Positions 6,857 to 12,983 of a DNA stretch of 13,764 bases are shown here, piece by piece (positions within the stretch are counted from its first letter, which is position 1; each line of letters starts with the position of its first letter). A program made the translations under genes and the position numbers. Under the pieces are notes generated by a model that was not told the origin of the DNA, did not search any database, and saw only the letters and a program-made list of their open reading frames with translations. Origin of the DNA: Pseudomonadota bacterium (GTDB lineage: Bacteria > Cyanobacteriota > Vampirovibrionia > LMEP-6097); contig RFQS01000032.1 in NCBI GenBank assembly GCA_009924885.1, positions 1 to 13,764 on the forward strand, written 5' to 3'.

Positions 6857-7474
6857 ATGGACATGAAATTTGAGAAACGTGATCTGATCAAAATCTTACT
6901 TTCTATCCCGGTGGTTGGTACAATTGCTTCTGTATTACTCTCACCTTTCGTTAGATATTTAAAGCCAACATCAGGTCCTATCGCGACTTTAGAAGTTTTT
7001 AAAGCACCAGATAAGCCTCAAGCTATTTCGATAGTAAGTTTTCCAGTAACTGATTTCCCTACTCCTTGGTCATTTAAGTATTTTATGTTTCAAGAAGGTA
7101 ATAGGGAGTATACTTCTGTTGGTAATCAGATTAAAACTATTCCAGGAGCAGCGGTTAGATTGCCTGTTGATGAAGCTGATGGAAAGCCTAAGTTTGTAGT
7201 TTTCTCAAGAGTCTGCCCGCATTTAGGTTGTGTTTTTAATTTCGTTCCAGAGGAATCAGAAGTTGCTAAGGGTTATAACTATACTCCGACCTCTGGACAG
7301 AAAGTATTTGCTTGTCCTTGTCATCTTTCAGTTTATGATCCGATGCAGGAAGATACTAAAGGCAGAGGTAAAGTAGTTTCAGGACCAGCTCCTAGATCAC
7401 CATTCAAGTTTAACTTCAGTGTTGATAATGGTGTTTTAGCGATACAGAGTCTTGAGTCTGGAGGTATTTCTTAA
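6857..7474 (+). CDS. Rieske [2Fe-2S] protein of a bc/b6f-type complex
   Basis: A 205-residue protein with an N-terminal membrane anchor (about 10-30) and a C-terminal Rieske domain. The cluster motifs are CPHLGC (120-125) and CPCHLSVYD (153-161): Cys120, His122, Cys153 and His156 bind the cluster, Cys125 and Cys155 form the stabilising disulfide, and Ser158 and Tyr160, which raise the midpoint potential, are kept. The usual Gly after the second His is Leu157. This fits a high-potential quinol-oxidising Rieske protein on the outer face. AAGGA overlaps the previous stop and lies 8 bases before the ATG. The gene ends one base before cytochrome b #1, as in many petC-petB or qcrA-qcrB operons. Confidence 0.95.
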   Translation: MDMKFEKRDLIKILLSIPVVGTIASVLLSPFVRYLKPTSGPIATLEVFKAPDKPQAISIVSFPVTDFPTPWSFKYFMFQEGNREYTSVGNQIKTIPGAAVRLPVDEADGKPKFVVFSRVCPHLGCVFNFVPEESEVAKGYNYTPTSGQKVFACPCHLSVYDPMQEDTKGRGKVVSGPAPRSPFKFNFSVDNGVLAIQSLESGGIS

Positions 7475-7475
7475 T

Positions 7476-8972
7476 ATGACACTTACTGATATATTGTCTA
7501 AGGTTCCTTCTATTGAGCAGATTAAAAAATTTGCTCAGGATAAATTAAAGAATATCGATTTTTTTGATGAGACTTATAAGGATAAGTATGTTGAGAATGT
7601 TTGGTATAAACTAGGCCCAGTTCAGTGGCTGACTTGGATGCTGACTATACTTACAGGTGTTTTACTTATAGGTGTTTATATTCCTACTACTGAGCAGGCT
7701 TACGACAGTATTATTAGAATTCAGTCGGAAGTTCCTTTTGGTGCGCTCATTCGAGGTATGCATAAGTATGCCGCAGATGCTTTTATTATTATCTGTACGA
7801 TGAAGCTTTATAGGATGTTTATTTGTGCTGATTACAAAGGTAATCGTGAGCTTAATCTTTGGATCTGTTTCTTTTTATTACTATTAGGTTTTTATTCTGG
7901 TCTGTCTGGATACCTTTTAATTTGGAATCAGAGAGCTTTCTGGGCGACTAAGGTATTTGCGACTTTTCCTGGTTATATGGATCAGTTCGGTCTTAATCTA
8001 GCTTTCTTGGGAGCTACTGTAGTGAATAAGCTCATAGAGTGGGGTGTTCCGTCTAGCTTGCCAAGATTACCCGTTGAACAGGGTGGTGGAATCCTGCTTG
8101 ATATGAAGCTTTTGAACCAGTATATTAATTTTAATGTTGGGATGACTACTCAGCAGATACTTCTTGGTGGTAGTGCGATCGGACAGGCTACTATTACTAG
8201 GTTTTATTCTATGCATATGGCATTATCAACTCTTGGACTTATAGTGGTTGAGCTTTATTTTTATAGTAATAAGAAAAAGAGATTTAATATACCTTGGACA
8301 GAAGGTTTCATGGTTATTGCTATGGTAGCTATCGCTGCGACTGTGTTTCCTGCGGAAATGGGTTCTAGAGCTGATGCTGCTGTTACTCCTTTACCGATAC
8401 TTTCTGATTGGTATTTTCTTGCTCTTTATCAGATGTATAAGTATATAGAACCTGTTTTGGCTACATTCGTTACGATGCTAATTCCAGCGACAGTTCTTTT
8501 CTTGCCTTTCTTTGATACTAGTAAAGAAACTCATATAACGAAGAGACCGATAATAATGTCTATGACGATAATGGGTTTTTTAAATTTCATTGTCTTTTCA
8601 GTATTGATCATTTTAAATATTGCGAATATCAATAACGATCCACCTTTCTGGGTTGCAGGTAGCGTTATCATCGTGGCTTTTGGTATTTATTTTTCTTGCT
8701 TGCAGCGTGGAAATAACTATTGGAAACTATTGTTGACATTTTGTCTTTTCCTAGGTCTTTATTTATCAAGAATTCATACTCAGCCTTACTTTGGTTTACC
8801 TCTAGGTGGACTTTTAGACACTACATTCTTGAAAGATGGATCTTGGGGGCGTATGTGGATATTCTATGGTGGTTTTGCGGCTCTACTCATCGCAGTGCTT
8901 TATATAGAGAAATTCTTACCGAAAAAGAAAGAATCTCTAGAATCCTCAGCAGTGGAGGCTTCTAATGCCTGA
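7476..8972 (+). CDS. Cytochrome b #1 (full-length bc/b6-type) lacking one heme-ligand pair
   Basis: Polytopic membrane protein of 498 residues from the ATG at 7476 (GGAGG 10 bases upstream, one base after the Rieske stop). It has the cytochrome b N-terminal four-helix core, a C-terminal half and further hydrophobic segments near the end. In helix B, RGMHKYAADA gives His96, but the position 14 residues on, normally the second His, is Lys110 (TMKLYR). In helix D, TRFYSMHM gives His247, but the place of the second His holds Tyr261-Phe262. By comparison with cytochrome b6 (His86/187 for the p-side heme, His100/202 for the n-side heme), only the p-side heme can be bound by two histidines. The Qo motif PEWY is SDWY (310-313). 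The segment between helices C and D is longer than in b6. It pairs with the Rieske protein and probably with cytochrome b #2. Confidence 0.93.
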   Translation: MTLTDILSKVPSIEQIKKFAQDKLKNIDFFDETYKDKYVENVWYKLGPVQWLTWMLTILTGVLLIGVYIPTTEQAYDSIIRIQSEVPFGALIRGMHKYAADAFIIICTMKLYRMFICADYKGNRELNLWICFFLLLLGFYSGLSGYLLIWNQRAFWATKVFATFPGYMDQFGLNLAFLGATVVNKLIEWGVPSSLPRLPVEQGGGILLDMKLLNQYINFNVGMTTQQILLGGSAIGQATITRFYSMHMALSTLGLIVVELYFYSNKKKRFNIPWTEGFMVIAMVAIAATVFPAEMGSRADAAVTPLPILSDWYFLALYQMYKYIEPVLATFVTMLIPATVLFLPFFDTSKETHITKRPIIMSMTIMGFLNFIVFSVLIILNIANINNDPPFWVAGSVIIVAFGIYFSCLQRGNNYWKLLLTFCLFLGLYLSRIHTQPYFGLPLGGLLDTTFLKDGSWGRMWIFYGGFAALLIAVLYIEKFLPKKKESLESSAVEASNA

Positions 8973-9264
8973 GACTATGGAGAAGAAAAATTCTAAGCAG
9001 AAGTTTTCGCTACTTTACTGGTTGGTTTTTGTGACAGGGATTATCGCTCTTTCTCAGTTTTTTGGAGCTCATAATTATTTTCTTGCGAAGCAGGATTCTC
9101 AAGGCGTTCTAGTGATTGCTTTAAGTGCGATTACTTTTCTTGCATCTATGTTATTTATGACTTATAAAATTTACTCAGAAGAAAAAGATAAGAATAATCT
9201 CCGTGTGAGCTTTGCACCTTATGAAAAGCTTTATATGTTTTTGAATAAAGGAGCTAAAAATTAG
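8965..9264 (+). CDS. Two-span membrane protein of unknown function (99 aa)
   Basis: I do not recognise this family. The protein has a charged N-terminus, two likely membrane helices (about 15-34 and 47-69) and a polar C-terminus ending in Lys residues. Its ATG overlaps the last 8 bases of cytochrome b #1 and has a strong GGAGG site (8954-8958) 6 bases upstream, so expression is well supported and coupled to the b subunit. The position between two cytochrome b genes suggests a structural or assembly subunit of the complex. No cysteine or heme motif is present, and its only His (36) lies in the loop after the first helix, so a direct redox role looks unlikely. Confidence 0.8.
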   Translation: MPETMEKKNSKQKFSLLYWLVFVTGIIALSQFFGAHNYFLAKQDSQGVLVIALSAITFLASMLFMTYKIYSEEKDKNNLRVSFAPYEKLYMFLNKGAKN

Positions 9265-9265
9265 C

Positions 9266-9613
9266 ATGACTAAAAATTCGATTAATAAAAATGACCTTGG
9301 ATTTCCAATAGCACTTGCTGTTGCAGTTTTAAATTTAGGTCTTTTTGGTATCATGTTTGGATTGATGGGCTACTTTGAACTTATTGGTGCTGATCAGAGT
9401 TTCTTTGATGAAGGCACTAGAAATAATCTCAAGATTATAAATTCAGTTTTACAATTTGTTGGAATTACTATAGACACTGATACACCAAGGAAAGTTTCTA
9501 CTCTTGGTTATTCGATTTGTTTAGGAGTGGCTTTGACTAGCACTTTCTTTGCTATCGTTATCGGCAATAGAAGACCAGTAGAGGAATACGAGGTTACAGT
9601 TGCTAAACCATAA
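9266..9613 (+). CDS. Two-span membrane protein of unknown function (115 aa)
   Basis: An unrecognised small membrane protein with one long helix near the N-terminus (about 13-37), a polar loop of about 40 residues containing several acidic and Asn residues, and a second helix (about 79-99) followed by NRRPVEEYEV. The ATG is one base after the previous stop; AAAGGAG (9247-9253) lies 12 bases upstream. It has no His and a single Cys, so it is not a cofactor carrier by any motif I can see. It sits directly before cytochrome b #2, which starts 12 bases after its stop codon. A subunit that packs against cytochrome b is the plainest guess, but it is only a guess. Confidence 0.8.
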   Translation: MTKNSINKNDLGFPIALAVAVLNLGLFGIMFGLMGYFELIGADQSFFDEGTRNNLKIINSVLQFVGITIDTDTPRKVSTLGYSICLGVALTSTFFAIVIGNRRPVEEYEVTVAKP

Positions 9614-9624
9614 GGAATTTTATT

Positions 9625-10743
9625 ATGCTAACTAGTTTTGTCAGAAGCGGTCAGAAAGTAATACTAAGAATAGAAGATACTTTAAATAAAGTCTTCAGTT
9701 CGGAGCAGAACTTACTTTATTATCACGGTGCTATGCCGAACTTCTGTATGTGGATGCTGTTCCTATCGGGGCTTTTACTGTTTGCATACTATACACCGAC
9801 TCTAGAAGCGGCTTATCAGTCTGTTGAGTATATTACCAATAGATTACCGTATGGAGACGTAATTAGAGGAATACATAGATATGCCGCGGATGCGATGTTG
9901 CTTACTGTTATACTTCACGCTCTGAGAGTTTATTTCACTGATAGATATAGAGAATATAGACTCATAGCTTGGTATTCAGGCGTAGCACTTTCTGTATTCA
10001 TGCTTATCATCGGTATTTCTGGTTATATTTTAGTGTGGGATGAGAGATCTTTTACCATAGTAACTAAAATTACTGATTTCTTAGGATCACTGCCTTTTAT
10101 TGGCAGCTTTTTGGCGAGTGCCTTTCTAAATGGTGATGTAATTTCTAATTACACCATGAGCATGTCGTTCTTTTTGCATACTGGTACTTCATTTGCTTTG
10201 TTGGTTTTACTGTGGGTGCATTATATGAGAATTTCTCGCCCTGTAGTCAATGTTACTTGGGCTATAGGTTCATTAATTTCTGGTATCATATTGCTTTTCG
10301 CTGGTTTGTTTCCTGCGATTTCTGGTCCTGAAGCGAAGTTTACCGTGGAGCCATCATATTTTGATATTGATTGGTTCTATTTATGGTTATTTCCATTGAT
10401 TGACACTGTTGGAAATATTGGTGCATGGCTAGTTTTAATAGCTGGTGTAACTTTAGTTACTCTATTACCTAATTTCGTTAGAAACCATGATAAAGAGCCA
10501 GCTTCAGTGTCTAAGGATCATTGTGTTGGCTGTAGACTCTGTTCAATAGACTGCCCTTATGAGGCTATTTATATGGCTCCTAGAAATGATGGTAGTAAGT
10601 ATAAGGAAATAGCAGTGGTTATTGATGATAGATGCGCAGAATGTGGTCTCTGTGTGGGTGCCTGTAATTTTGATGCTATAGAATTACCTAACTATAAGTC
10701 ACCACAGGTAATGGACGATATTAGAATCGCTCTCCAGTCTTAG
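9625..10743 (+). CDS. Cytochrome b #2 fused to a 2x[4Fe-4S] ferredoxin domain
   Basis: A 372-residue fusion. The N-terminal cytochrome b part has all four heme ligands: His84 and His98 in helix B (RGIHRYAADA...ILHALR), His185 and His199 in helix D (FFLHTG...WVHYMR), both pairs 14 residues apart. The C-terminal half is short, reaching only about two further helices, with IDWF (248-251) at the place of PEWY. After LPNFVRNHDK comes a bacterial-type ferredoxin domain with CVGCRLCSIDC-P (Cys300, 303, 306, 310) and CAECGLCVGAC (Cys337, 340, 343, 347), enough for two [4Fe-4S] clusters. If the b part has the usual topology and helix count, this tail should be cytoplasmic, next to the n-side heme. AAGGA overlaps the preceding stop, 8 bases before the ATG. 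It probably moves electrons between n-side heme b and the MvhD-like protein encoded next. Confidence 0.93.
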   Translation: MLTSFVRSGQKVILRIEDTLNKVFSSEQNLLYYHGAMPNFCMWMLFLSGLLLFAYYTPTLEAAYQSVEYITNRLPYGDVIRGIHRYAADAMLLTVILHALRVYFTDRYREYRLIAWYSGVALSVFMLIIGISGYILVWDERSFTIVTKITDFLGSLPFIGSFLASAFLNGDVISNYTMSMSFFLHTGTSFALLVLLWVHYMRISRPVVNVTWAIGSLISGIILLFAGLFPAISGPEAKFTVEPSYFDIDWFYLWLFPLIDTVGNIGAWLVLIAGVTLVTLLPNFVRNHDKEPASVSKDHCVGCRLCSIDCPYEAIYMAPRNDGSKYKEIAVVIDDRCAECGLCVGACNFDAIELPNYKSPQVMDDIRIALQS

Positions 10744-10759
10744 TTAATAAACTAAATTC

Positions 10760-10775
10760 ATTATTCATGCATAAT
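10760..10775. repeat. Near-perfect 16-bp palindrome before the mvhD-like gene
   Basis: ATTATTCATGCATAAT reads as its own reverse complement except for one mismatched pair (T10765 against C10770). It lies in the only gap longer than about 15 bases inside the operon (10744-10788) and contains CATAAT (10770-10775), a possible -10. It could be an operator or internal promoter; it could also be chance in A+T-rich DNA. Confidence 0.3.
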
Positions 10776-10788
10776 TAAGGATATAAAA

Positions 10789-11235
10789 ATGACTCAAGCA
10801 GAAACTCAATCAGAAAATAAACTTAAAACCAGAGACGAGGTTAAAGTAGCTGTTATAGCCTGTGCTCGCAGTGTTAATCTTGAAGGAGAACTTAGCGCTA
10901 CTAAGCTTAACGGCGTGAATAACTGTGATGTGATTCAAGTCCCTTGTAGCGGCATGATTCAACCACGCATGATAGAAGCTGCTTTTAATGCTGGTGCTGA
11001 TGGTGTTATCGCGATGGGCTGCCAGATTGGTGACTGTCATTTCAGAGAAGGTAATAAGTTCTGTAGAGAAAGATTATTAGGGCAGAGACCACCGATGATT
11101 AAGAAGACTGTTCCGAAAAGAAGACTTAAAGGACTCTGGATGTCTGAAGTTCAAGTGGATGATTTTAAAGCGAGGGTAGAGGATTTTAAAGGCTATGTCG
11201 CAGAGCAGTTAGTCGAGGAACAGAAGGGTAACTAA
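10789..11235 (+). CDS. MvhD/FlpD-family hydrogenase-delta-type iron-sulfur protein
   Basis: A 148-residue soluble protein of the family that includes MvhD, the small [2Fe-2S] protein linking hydrogenase to heterodisulfide reductase in methanogens. The family landmarks are VPCSGMIQP (51-59), AGADGVIAMGC (68-78) and GDCHFREGN (81-89). Cysteines lie at 25, 46, 53, 78, 83 and 92. The N-terminal Cys pair of typical MvhD is reduced to one: Cys25 is followed by ARS, so cluster binding may differ. No hydrogenase or Hdr gene is in the window, so its partner here is presumably the ferredoxin tail of cytochrome b #2, encoded just upstream. From memory, genes annotated 'hydrogenase iron-sulfur subunit' occur beside cytochrome b genes in Planctomycetes and other phyla, but without biochemical study known to me. 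AAGGA lies 7 bases before the ATG. Confidence 0.88.
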   Translation: MTQAETQSENKLKTRDEVKVAVIACARSVNLEGELSATKLNGVNNCDVIQVPCSGMIQPRMIEAAFNAGADGVIAMGCQIGDCHFREGNKFCRERLLGQRPPMIKKTVPKRRLKGLWMSEVQVDDFKARVEDFKGYVAEQLVEEQKGN

Positions 11236-11237
11236 AA

Positions 11238-11351
11238 ATGGCTAAAACGAAAGATAACGTAAATATCCTAATGGAAAATTTTATTTTTTATGCGATATTT
11301 TTTATTACTTTGCTTTTAATTGCTAGCTTTGGGCTTATTGCTGAGGCTTAA
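11238..11351 (+). CDS. 37-aa single-span membrane peptide at the end of the operon
   Basis: A very short open frame starting two bases after the mvhD-like stop, with GAAGGG (11223-11228) 9 bases before its ATG. The product begins MAKTKDNVNILMENF and then forms one hydrophobic helix (about 15-35) ending GLIAEA. Spacing, ribosome site and a clean transmembrane pattern argue that it is real. It has no homolog I can name; tiny single-span subunits are common in cytochrome bc, b6f and oxidase complexes, which suits this position. The promoter of the next gene overlaps its stop codon. Confidence 0.65.
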   Translation: MAKTKDNVNILMENFIFYAIFFITLLLIASFGLIAEA

Positions 11352-11352
11352 T

Positions 11353-11361
11353 TGCTAGAAT
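11353..11361 (+). promoter_or_regulatory. Extended -10 promoter giving a leaderless DHH-gene transcript
   Basis: TG followed by C and TAGAAT (11356-11361) forms an extended -10. The ATG at 11369 is only 7 bases after it, so transcription would begin at or within a base of the start codon. No Shine-Dalgarno sequence is present upstream of this ATG, consistent with a leaderless message. The alternative is SD-independent readthrough from the operon. Confidence 0.45.
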
Positions 11362-11368
11362 CAGTCTA

Positions 11369-12553
11369 ATGTCTGATAATCCTGTTCTTGCTGAAAAAAA
11401 ATCTATAGATTCCGAGAATATAATTGCGGCTATAAAAAATGCTAAGACAGCAGTAGTAACAGCTCATGTGAATCCAGATGGTGATACTCTTGCTTCTATG
11501 CTTGCTTTAGCTGGAATTTTAGAGAGCTTCGGTTTAGAAACCGTTCATAGAGTGATGCACGATGAAGTGCCGTCTTTTTATAAATTTTTCCCAGATCAAG
11601 AAAAAGTTTTATGTTCGATGAAGGATATCGACAGGGAGAAGCTTCTAGAAGAGTATGATATTAGTTTTAGTTGTGACTGTGGTTCAGTGCAAAGACTTGG
11701 CTCTGCTGGACTAATTTGGCAGAAGGCTAAGTTAACCTGTAATGTTGATCATCACCTCTCTAACCCACTCTATGCTGATTTGAATTGGGTAGACGTTAAT
11801 GCGACTTGTACCGGGCAAGTGGTTAAAGATATTATGCTTGATTTAAATAAGCTTATTAAGGCAGAGTCTTTAAATAATGGCACTGTTCAGATAGAGCCTT
11901 TAAGTATTAATGAAGATTTAGCTACTTTACTGTTTATAACGCTATTAACTGATACTGGTGGTTTTAGGCATAGTAACACTAACGCTGAGGTTTTCACTTG
12001 GGCAGCTGAACTTACTAATCAAGGTGCAGAGCCTAGTAAATTATTTAATTTACTTTTTAATCAGATGCCTTTTAGAACTATAAAAGTTATAGGTGCAGCC
12101 TTGGATGCTGCTGAGATTATTGAGTTAGATATTTCGGATTTAATTTCAGGTGAGAGACCAAGGGACGATGAAAAAGAAGAAAATGGAGTTCGACGCCGAG
12201 AGATAATTCCCAAGAATAAATTAAGAATAGCTTACACTACTACTACTAAAGAATTATTAAGCAAACTATCTGCTAAAGAAGAAGATACAGACGAGATAGT
12301 AGATCATCTAATGCGTATTAAAGATATTAATATGTGTATCTATCTCCGCGAGGATACAAAAAACGAATCTAATTTTAAAGGCAGTTTAAGAAGCCTCTGT
12401 GAGATTGACTGTTCTAAGATTGCGAATCAGTTAAACGGCGGTGGGCACGCCCGAGCTGCCGGATTTAACTGTTCAGCAAAGAGCTTCCATCAGCTGAAAT
12501 CTATAGTTTTAGAAAAAATAGCTGAGCACATTAAGGGTATTAACAAAAACTAA
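11369..12553 (+). CDS. DHH/DHHA1 phosphoesterase (NrnA-like)
   Basis: A 394-residue cytoplasmic metal-dependent phosphodiesterase. DHH domain motifs are AHVNPDGDT (32-40), the SCDCGS segment with Asp103, VDHH (126-129) and LLTDTGGFRHSNT (192-204). The DHHA1 substrate-binding domain ends with the NGGGHARAAGF signature (356-366). NrnA-type enzymes degrade short oligoribonucleotides, pAp or linear dinucleotides from cyclic di-AMP; which one applies cannot be read from sequence. It is longer than usual NrnA proteins (about 310-340 residues), partly because of a highly charged insertion (about 260-283, GERPRDDEKEENGVRRRE) between the two domains. The first 15 residues are probably disordered. The ATG lacks a Shine-Dalgarno site. 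It is not obviously related in function to the respiratory operon upstream, and its stop codon overlaps that of the convergent gene. Confidence 0.9.
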   Translation: MSDNPVLAEKKSIDSENIIAAIKNAKTAVVTAHVNPDGDTLASMLALAGILESFGLETVHRVMHDEVPSFYKFFPDQEKVLCSMKDIDREKLLEEYDISFSCDCGSVQRLGSAGLIWQKAKLTCNVDHHLSNPLYADLNWVDVNATCTGQVVKDIMLDLNKLIKAESLNNGTVQIEPLSINEDLATLLFITLLTDTGGFRHSNTNAEVFTWAAELTNQGAEPSKLFNLLFNQMPFRTIKVIGAALDAAEIIELDISDLISGERPRDDEKEENGVRRREIIPKNKLRIAYTTTTKELLSKLSAKEEDTDEIVDHLMRIKDINMCIYLREDTKNESNFKGSLRSLCEIDCSKIANQLNGGGHARAAGFNCSAKSFHQLKSIVLEKIAEHIKGINKN

Positions 12554-12876
12554 GCCACTAAAAACTGAATCTGATTAAGAGACTCTATGATTAACTCGGC
12601 TCTTTCTTGTTCACTCATTTGATCTAAGTGAGACCAGTTATTCATTACCCACTCTTTTTTATCTTCATCAATAAATTCCTCATTCTCATCAAGGAATTCT
12701 TCCAATGTAGCGTATTCTCTGTGATAGTAGATCATTGCGACACTATCAGCTAAATAAGCGATACACAGACTATCGTCTGGATATCTGTCGATTAAATCAT
12801 GGCAATCTACCAAAAATTTTTCAAGAAGCAAATTAGAATTTAATTTACTTGCTACTATGAAATCGTCGTGTTTCAC
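12550..12876 (-). CDS. Acidic hypothetical protein (108 aa)
   Basis: I do not recognise this protein. It starts with GTG at 12876, supported by AGGGGGG (12889-12883) 6 bases upstream, the strongest ribosome site in this part of the window. The product is soluble, predicted mostly helical and notably acidic, especially LEEFLDENEEFIDEDKKEW (58-76). It has no signal peptide or membrane span. Its stop overlaps the stop of the convergent DHH gene (12550-12553). The upstream region holds three 11-bp-spaced repeats like a cyanobacterial Pho box plus a -10-like TATAAG, so it may belong to a phosphate-starvation regulon; that is inference from the promoter, not from the protein. Confidence 0.75.
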   Translation of the reverse strand: MKHDDFIVASKLNSNLLLEKFLVDCHDLIDRYPDDSLCIAYLADSVAMIYYHREYATLEEFLDENEEFIDEDKKEWVMNNWSHLDQMSEQERAELIIESLNQIQFLVA

Positions 12877-12894
12877 GTTTTACCCCCCTATTAA

Positions 12895-12938
12895 CTTATA
12901 TATCCCTTATTCGTAGGGTAAGTTAAGGGTGAGTTAAG
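12895..12938 (-). promoter_or_regulatory. Pho-box-like promoter: 11-bp direct repeats plus -10
   Basis: On the minus strand, CTTAACTC (12938-12931), CTTAACTT (12927-12920) and a degenerate CTACGAAT (12916-12909) follow each other with identical ACC spacers, an 11-bp period. This is the layout known for PhoB/SphR boxes, described in cyanobacteria as 8-bp CTTAACCT-like repeats with 3-bp spacers. TATAAG (12900-12895) lies 19 bases past the second repeat and is a good -10. A start near 12888 would leave a leader of about 12 bases. Overlapping dyads (TTAACTT 12891-12897 with AAGTTAA 12920-12926; CCCTTA 12904-12909 with TAAGGG 12924-12929) add possible hairpins. Confidence 0.5.
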
Positions 12939-12983
12939 CTAGTGAAAATATTTTGATTTTCTTTGATCCCATTTCAAAAAATC

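Noticed and set aside
8720..8965. 81-aa + frame inside the 3' part of cytochrome b #1
   Set aside because: Out of frame with a clear membrane protein, no Shine-Dalgarno site and no credible domain.
10810..11040. 76-aa minus-strand frame inside the mvhD-like gene
   Set aside because: Antisense to conserved Cys motifs of the real gene; no promoter or ribosome site.
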